A DNA stretch of 64,000 bases from Lachnospiraceae bacterium (GTDB taxonomy: Bacteria; Bacillota; Clostridia; Lachnospirales; Lachnospiraceae). Shown here one piece after another: positions 35,084 to 44,620 of this stretch. Numbering within the stretch: the stretch's first letter is position 1; each line of letters starts with the position of its first letter. Under the pieces are notes generated by a model. It ran no database searches. It worked only from the letters and a program-made list of their open reading frames with translations, and was not told where the DNA came from. The position numbers were made by a program, and so were the translations under genes. The stretch lies in the NCBI GenBank assembly GCA_023664345.1, contig JAMPFQ010000005.1, positions 124,001 through 188,000 on the forward strand. The letters are read 5' to 3'.

Positions 35084-36724
35084 ATGAAAAGAAAAAGTTT
35101 AAGCAAAGTCTTTGCCCTGGCGCTGGCTTCTGCTATGACCCTTGGTCTTGCAGCCTGCGGCGGCGGTGACGACGGCGCGGCAGGTTCCAGCCAGGCGTCC
35201 ACAGCAGGTTCCAGCCAGGCGTCCACGGCAGGTTCCAGCCAGGCATCCACAGGCGGGGATTCAGCATCTACCCCCATTGCGCGTCAGACCATCACATGGA
35301 GCGTTATCGATCTGAACGCGGGCAACAACAATGTAGGTGATTACGCGGAGCAGATCTTCCAGCAGATCGAGGACTATGTAGGTCATGACATCGATATCAC
35401 ATGGGTTATGAACGATGCGCTGTCAGAGACCAACTCACTGGCTTTTGCAAGCCCCAAGACTATGCCCATGATCATGTCCTACGGCGGAACCATGACAGGT
35501 GACGTTGTGCGTGCGGCAAAGGACGGCGCGTTCGTAGACCTGAACGAGTACATCTGGGATGCTGAGAAGTACCCCAACCTTGCAGGTATGTCCCCGGCTG
35601 TTGCGGCGAACCTGACCGTGGACGGTAAGCTGATCGCCCTTCCCCGTACTCGTGTGGTAGGCCGTTATGGTCTCTGCTATCGTCAGGACTGGGCTGAGGC
35701 TCTGGGCGTGGAACTTTCCGAGAACGCTACTCCTGAAGACGTGTACAACATGCTGGTAGCCATGAAGAACGGCAATGACAAGCATGAAGGTTTCTGTACT
35801 TATCCTATGGAAATGACTTCCTACACCGGTCCTTTTGATATCATCCAGACATGGTTCGGATGCGGCAATGCATGGGCTGATGTGGACGGACAGCTGGTTC
35901 CTGTATGGATGCAGGACGAGTACTTTGAGGCAGTGGAATACATCAAGAAACTCTATGATGAAGAGCTTATGCCTCAGGACTGGCCTTCCAGAGGAACAGA
36001 CACATGGTCTGACGGATGTAAGAAAGGTGACAACGGCGTGTATATCGACGTTCTTGACTCCGGTAAGAGAATCTGGAACTACTTCGTAGCAGAAGAAACC
36101 TATACTCCTTCTGTGGTAAATCCTGATGAGTCTGCTTCCATGGTTCTGTACGGCGCTGTAAACGGCCATACCCTTGCAACCGCTGGATATAACGGATTCT
36201 TCACCCTGTCCGCATCTACTCTGGATACGCCCGAGAAGATTGAGGCAGCTCTGACCATCCTTGACAAGCTGAGCGATCCTGAGATGCAGGTACTGACCCA
36301 GTTCGGTCTGGAAGGCATCAACTATGAGCGCGACGATCAGGGCAGAGTTGTGAAGCTGGATGCAGAAGATGAGAAACTGGCAGGCAACTACAAGGGTCTG
36401 AACCAGCTGCTGACATTCCTTCCCTCCACAGAGGCTACAACCGTTCCCGTTGTTACCACGGAGAGAGACGACGCACAGAACGCAGCCTACGCTGCAGCGC
36501 TTCCTTTGGCAGAGGTTGATCCCGCGCTTTCCTTCAAGGTGAACTCTGAGTCATATTCCCTGAACGGTGCGGATCTGGATACTCAGGCTACAGCATTGAG
36601 ATCCCAGTACATCTGCGGCGAGATCACTCTGGATCAGTTCAAGTCCGGTCTGGATGGGATCAGAGCGGCTGGCTATGACCAGATCATCGCTGAGATCAAC
36701 GAGCAGTATGCGGCAAATAAGTAA
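35084..36724 (+). CDS. sugar-binding lipoprotein of ABC importer (LplA-type)
   Basis: 546 residues, exported and lipid-anchored. The signal peptide ends in lipobox LAAC with C25 lipidated. A flexible linker with three AGSSQAST repeats (about 32-55) lifts the binding domain from the membrane. The rest is a family 1/LipO-like solute-binding fold. GGAGG precedes ATG 35084. It ends at a strong terminator, closing the importer operon. The ligand is probably a complex oligosaccharide; it cannot be named. Confidence 0.92.
   Translation: MKRKSLSKVFALALASAMTLGLAACGGGDDGAAGSSQASTAGSSQASTAGSSQASTGGDSASTPIARQTITWSVIDLNAGNNNVGDYAEQIFQQIEDYVGHDIDITWVMNDALSETNSLAFASPKTMPMIMSYGGTMTGDVVRAAKDGAFVDLNEYIWDAEKYPNLAGMSPAVAANLTVDGKLIALPRTRVVGRYGLCYRQDWAEALGVELSENATPEDVYNMLVAMKNGNDKHEGFCTYPMEMTSYTGPFDIIQTWFGCGNAWADVDGQLVPVWMQDEYFEAVEYIKKLYDEELMPQDWPSRGTDTWSDGCKKGDNGVYIDVLDSGKRIWNYFVAEETYTPSVVNPDESASMVLYGAVNGHTLATAGYNGFFTLSASTLDTPEKIEAALTILDKLSDPEMQVLTQFGLEGINYERDDQGRVVKLDAEDEKLAGNYKGLNQLLTFLPSTEATTVPVVTTERDDAQNAAYAAALPLAEVDPALSFKVNSESYSLNGADLDTQATALRSQYICGEITLDQFKSGLDGIRAAGYDQIIAEINEQYAANK
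35180..35251 (+). repeat. three 24-bp tandem repeats in the lipoprotein linker
   Basis: Three nearly identical units beginning GCAGGTTCCAGCCAGG (35180, 35204, 35228) encode AGSSQAST each. Copy number may vary between strains by slippage. Confidence 0.9.
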
Positions 36725-36770
36725 TCATATTTGAGCGGTTTTGTCCGCCAGATTGTCGGATCGAAGAGGG

Positions 36771-36805
36771 ACACCGGCATCCACATGATTGGATGCCGGT
36801 GTTTT
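36771..36805 (+). terminator. terminator of the sugar ABC operon
   Basis: ACACCGGCATCC (36771-36782) pairs with GGATGCCGGTGT (36791-36802), followed by TTT. Confidence 0.9.
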
Positions 36806-36897
36806 CTGTGCGAAACTTTTTCCCATCGTTCAAACACCAATTTTCCCCGGTCACATATTATATATCAATGAAAACAACTTAAAAGGAAGGATTCAAA

Positions 36898-37065
36898 ATG
36901 CAGGATTACTTGTATGAGAATAACATTGACAAATTTCCGGTAGCCATGGCCTATGTGCCCTGGCAGAGATTTGACAAGATGTATGACGACCTGGAGAAAG
37001 CCTATTGTGCGGGCACCATTTTCCCTGAACTGGATAAACCTTTTACAGGAAGGAGATGTGTATGA
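36898..37065 (+). CDS. cotJA: spore coat-associated protein CotJA
   Basis: 55 residues, starting MQDYLYENNIDKFPVAMAYV with the family's VPWQRFDKMYDDLEKAYCAGTIFPELDKPF core (in parts: PWQRF, GTIFPEL). CotJA, B and C form a mother-cell operon and enter the inner coat. AAGGAAGG lies before ATG 36898. The stop overlaps the cotJB start (ATGA). It is short but unmistakable from sequence and context. Confidence 0.92.
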   Translation: MQDYLYENNIDKFPVAMAYVPWQRFDKMYDDLEKAYCAGTIFPELDKPFTGRRCV

Positions 37066-37322
37066 TGGGCAATAATAAGGAGCAGCTTTTGAGGGATATC
37101 GGTATTGTGTGCTTTGTGCTGACGGATCTCACATTGTATCTGGACACTCATCCCTTTGACCGCAATGCCATGGAGTATTTCAACCATTACAACAGGATCA
37201 AGAATCAGATGGAAAAGGAATTTTCCATGAAGTATTATCCGTTGAACACCAATCTGGCTGAGAGCAACAAGGAATGGCGCTGGGGTATGGCGCCCCTGCC
37301 CTGGGAAGGAGAGTGCAGCTAA
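37062..37322 (+). CDS. cotJB: spore coat protein CotJB
   Basis: 86 residues. The conserved pattern is CFVLTDLTLYLDTHPFD in two pieces plus FNHYNRI and a C-terminal WRWGMAPLPWEGE. ATG 37062 was chosen since GGAAGGAG lies about 7 bases upstream and the ATGA overlap with cotJA is typical; ATG 37065 is a near alternative. The stop abuts the cotJC start. Confidence 0.92.
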   Translation: MMGNNKEQLLRDIGIVCFVLTDLTLYLDTHPFDRNAMEYFNHYNRIKNQMEKEFSMKYYPLNTNLAESNKEWRWGMAPLPWEGECS

Positions 37323-37961
37323 ATGTGGAGTTATGAGAAAAGATTAGAGTTTCCCGTGAATATCAAAGAACCCAATGCGATGCTGGCACAGGCGATCATT
37401 TCCCAGTACGGCGGGCCTGACGGCGAGATGGGAGCCAGCCTGCGTTATCTGTCCCAGCGGTATTCCATGCCTGACCGCGAAGTGGCGGGACTGCTGACGG
37501 ATATCGGTACCGAGGAACTGGCGCACCTGGAGATCGTGGCCACCATCGTACACCAGCTGACCCGCAATCTGTCCATGGAAGAAATCGAGAAGAGCGGATT
37601 CGCCAATTACTACGTGGATCATACCGTGGGCGTATGGCCCCAGTCCGCCGGAGGATTCCCTTTCTCTGCGGCAGAGTTTCAGGTGACCGGAGATCCTGTT
37701 ACGGATCTGATGGAAGACCTGGCGGCGGAGCAGAAAGCCCGCACCACCTATGACAATATCCTGCGCCTGATCAAGGAGCCGGATGTATGCGAGCCCATCA
37801 AATTCCTGCGCATGCGCGAGGTGGTTCATTTCCAGAGGTTCGGCGAAGCCCTCCGCATCGTACAGGACAGACTGAACTCCAAGAACTTCTACGCGTTCAA
37901 TCCCGCTTTTGATAAATGCAGGGATTGCGACGACAAGCCGGACTGCGGCTGCAGCAACTGA
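37323..37961 (+). CDS. cotJC: spore coat protein CotJC, manganese-catalase family
   Basis: 212 residues with a ferritin-like four-helix bundle. Metal ligands of Mn-catalases are visible: E in GEMGASLRY, EELAHLE, AEQKARTTYDNI and REVVHFQRFGE. It probably removes peroxide or scaffolds the coat. The C-terminus has a cysteine-rich tail (CRDCDDKPDCGCSN), which could bind metal or cross-link in the coat. ATG 37323 follows the cotJB stop directly. Confidence 0.94.
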   Translation: MWSYEKRLEFPVNIKEPNAMLAQAIISQYGGPDGEMGASLRYLSQRYSMPDREVAGLLTDIGTEELAHLEIVATIVHQLTRNLSMEEIEKSGFANYYVDHTVGVWPQSAGGFPFSAAEFQVTGDPVTDLMEDLAAEQKARTTYDNILRLIKEPDVCEPIKFLRMREVVHFQRFGEALRIVQDRLNSKNFYAFNPAFDKCRDCDDKPDCGCSN

Positions 37962-37976
37962 ATGTAAGAAAAAGAA

Positions 37977-38011
37977 ATGGCAGGGTGCGATATCCCTGCC
38001 ATCATTTTTTT
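37977..38011 (+). terminator. terminator of the cotJ operon
   Basis: ATGGCAGGG (37977-37985), 8-base loop, CCCTGCCAT (37994-38002), then seven T residues. Confidence 0.9.
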
Positions 38012-38043
38012 GAACCTTTATCCGATTCATTACAATATACAGT

Positions 38044-38063
38044 TGAAGGACAAAACTCCTTCA
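38044..38063 (+). promoter_or_regulatory. inverted repeat in the ECF sigma leader
   Basis: TGAAGGA-CAAAAC-TCCTTCA (38044-38063), 7-bp perfect arms, 28 bases before the sigma-gene ATG. It is either an operator or an mRNA hairpin. Confidence 0.4.
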
Positions 38064-38091
38064 CAAAAGACGTCTTTGGATAGGAGCAGTA

Positions 38092-38622
38092 ATGACAAAG
38101 CAGGAACTGACAGATTGCATTGATACATATGGCAGGGAACTCTATTCCTTTTGCAGGCATCTGACCGGGAACGCGCAGGAAGCGGACGAACTGTATCAGG
38201 ACACGTGGCTGAAAACCATGGAATTGCTGGAAGATATCGATCCCATGGGAAATGTGAAAAGCTACTGCCTGTCCGTAGCGCTGCGGCTCTGGAAGAACAG
38301 GAAGCGCAAGTTCGCCTGGCGGAAACGGATCGCCGGAACGCAGGACATTCTGGATGAAGAGGGACTGGAATATATCAGCGATGGCAGCCCCACCTCGGAA
38401 GAGCGGGTCCTGGAGAAAGAGCGGGACAGGATGGTCTGGAACGCCGTGGACGCCTTGCCGGAGAAGTTACGGACGGTCATTCTCCTGTACTACATGGAGG
38501 AACTGAGTGTTTCGCAGATCGCGGCTGCAGCGGGAGTGCCGGAGGGAACGGTAAAGAGCAGGCTGTATCATGCAAGGAAGATCCTGGAACAGAAATTGGA
38601 GGGTGTTTACTATGAAAAGTGA
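38092..38622 (+). CDS. ECF-type RNA polymerase sigma factor
   Basis: 176 residues. Region 2 (about 10-75, with FCRHLTGNAQEADELYQDTWLK-type core: DELYQDTW) recognises the -10. Region 4 (about 120-172) includes LPEKLRTVILLYYMEELSVSQIA and PEGTVKSRLYHARK. AGGAG precedes ATG 38092. The last 11 bases overlap the next gene, which encodes a membrane protein with an anti-sigma-like cytosolic head, the standard ECF sigma/anti-sigma arrangement. Confidence 0.93.
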   Translation: MTKQELTDCIDTYGRELYSFCRHLTGNAQEADELYQDTWLKTMELLEDIDPMGNVKSYCLSVALRLWKNRKRKFAWRKRIAGTQDILDEEGLEYISDGSPTSEERVLEKERDRMVWNAVDALPEKLRTVILLYYMEELSVSQIAAAAGVPEGTVKSRLYHARKILEQKLEGVYYEK

Positions 38623-39859
38623 GCTGGATGAGCTTTTGACACGTGTCCTTACTCCAAGGGAGGAACCCGGTGATATCCTGAACCGGAAGATCTTAAACCA
38701 GGTAAAGGAGAGAGAGTCTATGAGATCAAAGAAATATAAGAGAGCCTCCGCCGCAGTGATCGCGGCTGCCGTTGTAGCCGCCAGTTCCATCACCGCCGTG
38801 GCGGCATGGCAGTACAGGAGCGCGTCCCAGGTGGCGGAAGAATTCGGGGATGAAAGCCTTGCGGGCCATTTTGCGGAGCAGGCGTCCCAGGGCGCGGTCA
38901 CAGATCCCCCCGCAGGGCAGGCAGGGAGTGCGGAAACGGGCAGCAATGGCATTTCGGAGATTGCGGGAGAGAGCCAGAGTTTCGGCGGTTATAAGGTGAC
39001 CGTGCTGGGGCTGTTGTCCGGCGAGAACCTGTCCGAGTACCGGAGCAGGATCAACGGAAATGTGCGGAACGACAGTACCTACTGCGTGGTAGCCATTGAG
39101 AGGGAGGATGGCGCTGCGGTGGATGCGGAGAAGAGTGAGTTCTTCGTGTCGCCCCTGATCGGCGGCCTGGAGCCCTGGAAGTATAACGCGGCGTCCATGG
39201 GCGGAAATTACAGTGAGTTTGTGGAAAACGGTGTGCTTTACCGGCTGTCGGAGTGCGATAATATTGCATATTTCGCAGATCATGAACTGTATCTGTGCGT
39301 CACTGACACCAGTTTTTATGACACGCGCCTCTATCATTATGACGAGGCTGCGGGAAGCATTTCCAGGAATACGGATTATGAGGGCTTGAACGCGCTGTTC
39401 GAACTGAAGCTGGACGCCTCCCTGGCCGACCCGGTGAAGGCACAGGCGCTGATCGATGCGGTCAACGCGCCCGATGAGGATGACGGGACGGAAGTTGAAG
39501 TCCCCCCGGAGGCAGCGGAAGCCATGGCATGGGCAGGGAACCTGACCTCAGAGAACCTGGAGCAGTACTGCGTCAGGATGGAGAATACGGTGCAGACGGT
39601 CTTTCCCGACAGGGATGGAATTTATGTCATCGAGTCCTGGCTGGTAAACGAGGCGGTTTCCGATACCGCGGGCGGCAGCGCGACATTTCCTGCTGAGTTA
39701 TATAATGCCGAAAACTATACGCTGGGAACGCTGTATATCGGCGGCTATGGCGGCAGCAGCATGGAGGACCTGGTGATCGACACATTTATCTTAAATGAGG
39801 ACGGCAGCCTGACTTTCGCGGCGTGGGTGCCCAGAGAGGTCAGCATGTATCTGAAATAA
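38612..39859 (+). CDS. putative transmembrane anti-sigma factor (DUF4179-like)
   Basis: 415 residues. The short charged cytosolic head (1-45, with ELDELLTRVLTPREEPGDI) precedes one membrane helix (about 46-66) and a large extracytoplasmic domain of about 350 residues. It is encoded 11 bases inside the sigma gene's end. The head is expected to hold the sigma factor at the membrane until a signal arrives; the outer domain would sense envelope stress. Start ATG 38612 has GGAGGG 8 bases upstream. The anti-sigma role is inferred from position and topology. Confidence 0.75.
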   Translation: MKSELDELLTRVLTPREEPGDILNRKILNQVKERESMRSKKYKRASAAVIAAAVVAASSITAVAAWQYRSASQVAEEFGDESLAGHFAEQASQGAVTDPPAGQAGSAETGSNGISEIAGESQSFGGYKVTVLGLLSGENLSEYRSRINGNVRNDSTYCVVAIEREDGAAVDAEKSEFFVSPLIGGLEPWKYNAASMGGNYSEFVENGVLYRLSECDNIAYFADHELYLCVTDTSFYDTRLYHYDEAAGSISRNTDYEGLNALFELKLDASLADPVKAQALIDAVNAPDEDDGTEVEVPPEAAEAMAWAGNLTSENLEQYCVRMENTVQTVFPDRDGIYVIESWLVNEAVSDTAGGSATFPAELYNAENYTLGTLYIGGYGGSSMEDLVIDTFILNEDGSLTFAAWVPREVSMYLK

Positions 39860-39964
39860 AAAGTATTAATCATTAACCCCTGAAACACTGCAAAGTTACG
39901 AAAAGGAGCGTCGATCTCAACGGGATTGGCGCTCTTTCGACTATCATGCCGACTGTTGTGCGGT

Positions 39965-40321
39965 TCACGATTCCGGACAGGCGGCGAGGAACAGTTTCAG
40001 CATATCCAGGGCATATTTCCTGTTCCGTGTCTGGGCGTGATCCAGCATATTTACAATGGCGGCCACCTCCTCGGTATGGCTGCCTTTTTCGTCTTCTCCA
40101 TCTTCTTTTCCATAAATGATATAGTCCATGGACATATTCATGGAGGCGGAAATGGCCATCAGGGTCTCCACGGACATGCCGCAGCTGCCCCGTTCTATGT
40201 CTGCGTAGTATTTTGACGCGCGGTTGATCCGTTCTGCCATCTCATCCTGCGTAAAACCCAGCAGTGTGCGCTTTAAGCGTATTCTGTCCCCGGCGGCGAG
40301 CCGGTCATAAGTTTCTTTCAT
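39965..40321 (-). CDS. XRE-family helix-turn-helix regulator
   Basis: 118 residues. Cro/C1-type HTH at about 13-66 (LLGFTQDEMAERINRASKYYADIERG), followed by a short helical tail for dimerisation. ATG 40321 is chosen for the GGAGG site 8 bases upstream; two further in-frame ATGs upstream have none. It is divergent from the surface glycan locus, sharing a 137-base intergenic region with its promoter, so it is a candidate regulator of that locus. Confidence 0.85.
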   Translation of the reverse strand: MKETYDRLAAGDRIRLKRTLLGFTQDEMAERINRASKYYADIERGSCGMSVETLMAISASMNMSMDYIIYGKEDGEDEKGSHTEEVAAIVNMLDHAQTRNRKYALDMLKLFLAACPES

Positions 40322-40369
40322 ATCATATTTATCCTCCGTGATCATTTTATTATCTGCGAAATAATTATG

Positions 40370-40399
40370 TTGACGACACACGTTATGGACGTATATAAT
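40370..40399 (+). promoter_or_regulatory. promoter of the surface-glycan operon
   Basis: TTGACG (40370-40375), 18-base spacer, TATAAT (40394-40399), with the transcript leader running about 55 bases to ATG 40459. The divergent XRE gene starts 49 bases away from the -35. Confidence 0.7.
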
Positions 40400-40458
40400 A
40401 AGTATGTTTAAAACGTATATGATATAGGGAGCATGAAACGAAGCAGCGGCAGAGGAAG

Positions 40459-41601
40459 ATGAAGAAAATACTGATCATTACGGCTATTGGCGGTTTTCTG
40501 CCGCAATTTGAGATGAATGACGTGAAAATACTGATGGAACAGGGTTATGAGGTCCATTATGCCTCCAATTTTGCCAATCCCATATATGAATTGGATATGG
40601 GATCGCTGGAACAGATGGGGATCAGGCTCCATCCCATCGACATACAGAAGTCCCCTTTAAGGTTCCTGCGCAATATGCGGGCGCTGAGAGAAATCATTTC
40701 CATCCTGCGGAAAGAAAAGATCAGTGTCGTCCATTGCCATAATCCCATGGGTGGGGCGTTGGGGAGACTGGCGGCCATGGCATGCGGTCCGTCGGGTCCT
40801 TATGTGTTATATACGGCCCACGGATTTCATTTTTATGATGGGGCGCCGCCTTTGAACTGGCTGTTGTTCTTTCCGGCGGAGTACCTGCTTGCCAGACATA
40901 CGGATACCATCATCACCATCAACGGGGAGGATGATGCCCGGGCGCGCAGATGCCTGGCCGGAAAGAGAAAAGAGGTATACAGGATCCCCGGAGTAGGGGT
41001 GAAGACATCCCGTTTCGCGCCGGATCCGGATATGCGGAAAGAAGTGCGGAAGACCCTGGGGATAAGGGACGGCATCTTTTACATATTATCGGTAGGAGAA
41101 CTGAACCGCAATAAGAACCATGAGGTGATCATCCGAGCCATTGCCAGCCTGCATGATCCCGATATCTGTTATGGCATATGCGGTAAGGGTTATCGACAGG
41201 GATATCTGGAAGAACTGGCCAGGAAAGAGGGCATAGAGGATCAGGTAAAGTTGTTTGGATTTCGGAACGATATCCCCCGGATGCTCCAGGGCGCGGACTG
41301 CTTTGTTTTCCCGTCCAGGCGGGAAGGCCTTGGGATCGCGGCGCTGGAGGCCATGGCGGCGGGACTGCCCATGATCACATCCGACTGCCGCGGCACAAGG
41401 GAATATATGGAGGATAACGTGACCGGTTATATGTGCCGCAGCGGACAGGTCAGCGAATACGCGCGTCTGATCAAAAAGATGAAGGACAACCCGGAGAAAC
41501 GGGCAGAAATGTCATGTGTGTGCCACAGGGTCGCGGAGAACTTTAACCTGGACAGGACAGACAGGATCATGAGAGAGATCTATGGAGGTCTGAAACAATG
41601 A
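40459..41601 (+). CDS. glycosyltransferase family 4
   Basis: 380-residue GT-B fold retaining transferase, cytosolic or membrane-associated. An N-terminal Rossmann domain carries MKKILIITAIGGFLPQ and the acceptor-side TAHGFHFYDGAPP. The C-terminal donor domain has LSVGELNRNKNHEVII and the EX7E signature in REGLGIAALEAMAAGLP (about 286-302). First gene of the surface-glycan operon. Donor sugar not readable. Similar proteins transfer hexoses or N-acetylhexosamines in capsule and exopolysaccharide assembly. Confidence 0.92.
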   Translation: MKKILIITAIGGFLPQFEMNDVKILMEQGYEVHYASNFANPIYELDMGSLEQMGIRLHPIDIQKSPLRFLRNMRALREIISILRKEKISVVHCHNPMGGALGRLAAMACGPSGPYVLYTAHGFHFYDGAPPLNWLLFFPAEYLLARHTDTIITINGEDDARARRCLAGKRKEVYRIPGVGVKTSRFAPDPDMRKEVRKTLGIRDGIFYILSVGELNRNKNHEVIIRAIASLHDPDICYGICGKGYRQGYLEELARKEGIEDQVKLFGFRNDIPRMLQGADCFVFPSRREGLGIAALEAMAAGLPMITSDCRGTREYMEDNVTGYMCRSGQVSEYARLIKKMKDNPEKRAEMSCVCHRVAENFNLDRTDRIMREIYGGLKQ

Positions 41602-41646
41602 AAAGAAGAGAGTCGGTCAGACGGATGGCGGAGGAATGAGGAAACA

Positions 41647-42549
41647 TTGAAAGAAAGCAGGGACGAAAAAAGAGCGCCGAAGATCAGCGTGATCATGAGT
41701 ATATACAATCAGCGGAACAGCGGATATCTGGACCAGGCGGTCATGTCCATCTTGAACCAGACTTTCGGGGATCTTGAGTTTATCATCTACGACGACGGAT
41801 CGGACGCGGCTGTCTGCCGCCAGCTTGAAAAATATGAGCAGCTTGACGACAGGATCACTCTGATCCACAGCCATGAGAACTGCGGGCTGGCGTATTCCCT
41901 GAACACCTGCATCAATGTGGCCAGGGGAAAATACCTTGCCAGGATGGACGACGATGATATCAGCGATCCGGAACGGCTGGCTGTACAGTATGAATACATG
42001 GAAAACCACCCTGAGATCGCTTATGTGGGCTGTAACGCCCGGCTGATCGATTCCAGAGGCGTGTGGGGGCACAGGGTCATGCCGGAGTTCCCCATGAAGC
42101 ATTCTTTCCTGCGCTATTCGCCTTTCATCCATCCATCGGTGATGATCCGGCGGAGCATCTTTGACACCCAGGAAGCCTATCGCTTTTCCAAGGATACATG
42201 GCGGTGTGAGGATTATGAACTGTTCATGAGACTGATGCGGCTGGGGTATCGCGGCGGGAATATCCAGCAGGAATTGTTCTGTTACAGAGAGGATGCCGAT
42301 TCCTATCGGAAAAGGAAGTTCAAGTACCGGATAGATGAGATGAAGCTCAGATACCGGAATTTCAAAGACCTTGGGCTGTTGTATCCCATTGGCTGGCTGT
42401 ATGTGGCCAGACCACTTGCGGCTGCCATTGTGCCGTCCAGGCTGACCTATATGGCGAAGAAGCTGTACCACAGGCAGCCACGGGTTGAAAACAGCGGAGA
42501 GGAGGTCCTTGCCCTGTCAGGACCGTTATATGCACAGAGAGGAATGTAA
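41647..42549 (+). CDS. glycosyltransferase family 2
   Basis: 300 residues, GT-A fold inverting transferase. Nucleotide-binding start SVIMSIYNQRN, FIIYDDGSDA, and metal-binding DDDD near 100-103 (LARMDDDDIS), then a W-rich CEDYELFMRL segment. The start is TTG 41647 with GAGGAA about 4 bases before; no better start exists. A 13-codon ORF (41598-41639), overlapping the GT4 stop as ATGA and with its own GGAGGT, lies between the two genes and may couple translation. Donor unknown. Confidence 0.88.
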   Translation: MKESRDEKRAPKISVIMSIYNQRNSGYLDQAVMSILNQTFGDLEFIIYDDGSDAAVCRQLEKYEQLDDRITLIHSHENCGLAYSLNTCINVARGKYLARMDDDDISDPERLAVQYEYMENHPEIAYVGCNARLIDSRGVWGHRVMPEFPMKHSFLRYSPFIHPSVMIRRSIFDTQEAYRFSKDTWRCEDYELFMRLMRLGYRGGNIQQELFCYREDADSYRKRKFKYRIDEMKLRYRNFKDLGLLYPIGWLYVARPLAAAIVPSRLTYMAKKLYHRQPRVENSGEEVLALSGPLYAQRGM

Positions 42550-42551
42550 GA

Positions 42552-43451
42552 ATGCAGAAGACATCGGGACAGAAGATCATCAAGATAGCCGCCGGGATCG
42601 TGGGGCTGGCATTGGTATTCTTTTTCGGAGTATGGATCAGCAGACAGATATACCACAGGCCGGACGCGGAAGCAGCCTCGGCGTCTCAGGCGGAGGAACT
42701 GGCGGAGGCAGCTTCCGCGCCGACACACACGGAGGAGGAACTGGAAGAACTGTATCGTTCCATAAAGGAGACTGCGCTGCTCTCCGGAGGTTCGGAGGAG
42801 GTTATCGGCATCCTGTCGGGAAAGGATCCGGCGGGATCTGACGGAAACGCGCAAGAACCTGGAAACGGCCAGACGGAGGTTGATTTCGAATATTTATGGA
42901 CAGTCAACGAAGACATCATCGCCTGGATAACCATCCCTGGAACCAATATAGATTACCCGGTCCTGCGGCATCCGTCAAATGACGGCTATTATCTGAACCA
43001 TAATATCGACGGTTCACCCGGATATCCCGGCTGTATCTATATCGAAAGCCTTAATTCCGCCGACTTTACGGACGCAAATACCGTGCTCTACGGGCATAAC
43101 CTGAAAGCAAAGACCATGTTCACAGAACTGCACAGATTTGAGAACCGGGACTTTTTTGATGAGAATGATGAAGTTATCATCTATCTGCCTGACAGGGAGC
43201 TCCATTATCAGATATTTGCCGCCCATGTCTATGACGACAGGCACCTGCTGTACAGCTTTGACTTTGCAGACGAGGATATCTATGCCGGATTTTTGCAGTC
43301 GATCTACGATATCCGCGATATGAGCGCCAATATCAACAGGGATCTCACAGTGACTTCACAGGACAGGATCATTACCATGTCAACCTGTATGCCTAACAAG
43401 GCAGATGCGGAGAAGAGGCTGTTGGTGCATGCGGTCCTGCTGCAGGAGTAG
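42552..43451 (+). CDS. srtB: class B sortase
   Basis: 299 residues. A membrane anchor (about 8-28) and a long acidic linker are followed by the sortase B domain (about 110-299). The catalytic His is in LYGHN (about 180), Cys in MSTCMPNK (about 279) and Arg in KRLL (about 288). It cleaves a sorting motif and transfers the protein to an envelope nucleophile. Class B sortases of clostridia can recognise (S/P)PxTG motifs. A small secreted protein ending SPKTGEY is encoded two genes downstream. Confidence 0.92.
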   Translation: MQKTSGQKIIKIAAGIVGLALVFFFGVWISRQIYHRPDAEAASASQAEELAEAASAPTHTEEELEELYRSIKETALLSGGSEEVIGILSGKDPAGSDGNAQEPGNGQTEVDFEYLWTVNEDIIAWITIPGTNIDYPVLRHPSNDGYYLNHNIDGSPGYPGCIYIESLNSADFTDANTVLYGHNLKAKTMFTELHRFENRDFFDENDEVIIYLPDRELHYQIFAAHVYDDRHLLYSFDFADEDIYAGFLQSIYDIRDMSANINRDLTVTSQDRIITMSTCMPNKADAEKRLLVHAVLLQE

Positions 43452-43484
43452 CATGCGGGGAAGTCTTGAGCATGGAGGTTGGGA

Positions 43485-44546
43485 ATGGCAGGGAAGAGAA
43501 TAAAACGTGTTTTGATCGTGCTTCTTGTGGTCGTGCTCTTACTGTTGGCGCTGTTGGCGGGCGGATTCGGGGTCTACCGTATGATGGGCAGGGCGGCGCT
43601 GCAGAGCCATGCGGCGGCGCTGCAGGCGGAGCCAATGCTGCCTTTGCAGTCCGATGGCAGTGAGCAGGAACTATCTTTGGAAGAGGGGCAGATCGCCTAT
43701 CACAACAAAATATATGAGTACAATGACGATCTGCTCATTTTCCTGTGCCTGGGCATTGACAGCAGGCAGGATATCCAGAAAGAAAAGATCCCGGGCGAAG
43801 GGGGGCAGGCCGATACCATTATCCTGGCGGTCCTGGATCAGAACGCCAGGACACTGAAGATCATCAATATATCCAGGGATACCATGACAAAGATCAAAAT
43901 GTATGATATCAACGGCCTGTACCTGTATGATGAGGAAGCCCAGCTGGCATTACAGTACGCCTATGGGGATGGACGGGAGAAAAGCTGTGAACTGATGGAG
44001 CAGGCGGTCTCCAACCTCTTTTACGGCATTCCCATCCACGGTTATGCCGCGATCGATATCAAGGCGGTATCCCAGCTGAACGATGCCGCAGGCGGCGTGG
44101 AAGTGACTGTGATCGAAGACCTGTCCCGCTTTACGCCGGAACTGGCGCTGGGCAATACATTGACCCTGACAGGCAGGCAGGCTCTGCATTATGTACAGGA
44201 ACGCCAGGTGGAAACGGAGGAACTGGGCGCCAATAACCTCAGGATCGAGAGACAGAAGCAGTATCTCATGGCCTTTTTCGCCAAAGTAAAGGAGGGCACG
44301 AAAAAGGACATCACGCTCCCCGTAAAGCTGTTCAATACGGCCTCACAGCATATGATCACCAGCTTTACCGCCGATCAGGCGGCCTATCTGAGCACCATTG
44401 TGCTGGACTGCAGCTTTGGAGAGGAAGATATGATCTCCGTGCAGGGAACGGTGGGAAAAGAAGATGTATATGAGGAATTCCATGTGGATGAGCAGGCGCT
44501 GTATGACCTGATCGTCAACGTGTTCTACCGGGAAGCAGATCTGTGA
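43485..44546 (+). CDS. LytR-CpsA-Psr (LCP) family glycan ligase
   Basis: 353 residues. An N-terminal membrane helix (about 9-30) precedes an extracytoplasmic LCP domain (about 80-265) with CLGIDSRQ, GQADTIILAVLD and NISRDT (pyrophosphate/metal site). GGVEV, ALHYVQER and NLRIERQKQ follow. LCP enzymes move glycans from lipid carriers to peptidoglycan. ATG 43485 has GGAGG six bases upstream. In this locus it would ligate the exported polysaccharide. A pyrophosphate-binding arginine is present in RIERQ. Confidence 0.9.
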   Translation: MAGKRIKRVLIVLLVVVLLLLALLAGGFGVYRMMGRAALQSHAAALQAEPMLPLQSDGSEQELSLEEGQIAYHNKIYEYNDDLLIFLCLGIDSRQDIQKEKIPGEGGQADTIILAVLDQNARTLKIINISRDTMTKIKMYDINGLYLYDEEAQLALQYAYGDGREKSCELMEQAVSNLFYGIPIHGYAAIDIKAVSQLNDAAGGVEVTVIEDLSRFTPELALGNTLTLTGRQALHYVQERQVETEELGANNLRIERQKQYLMAFFAKVKEGTKKDITLPVKLFNTASQHMITSFTADQAAYLSTIVLDCSFGEEDMISVQGTVGKEDVYEEFHVDEQALYDLIVNVFYREADL

Positions 44547-44620
44547 CAAACGGTATTACTACCGGGCAGCCGGTATTAATATATAGAAACCAACTATCAA
44601 ACGAAAGGAGGAAATGTCCA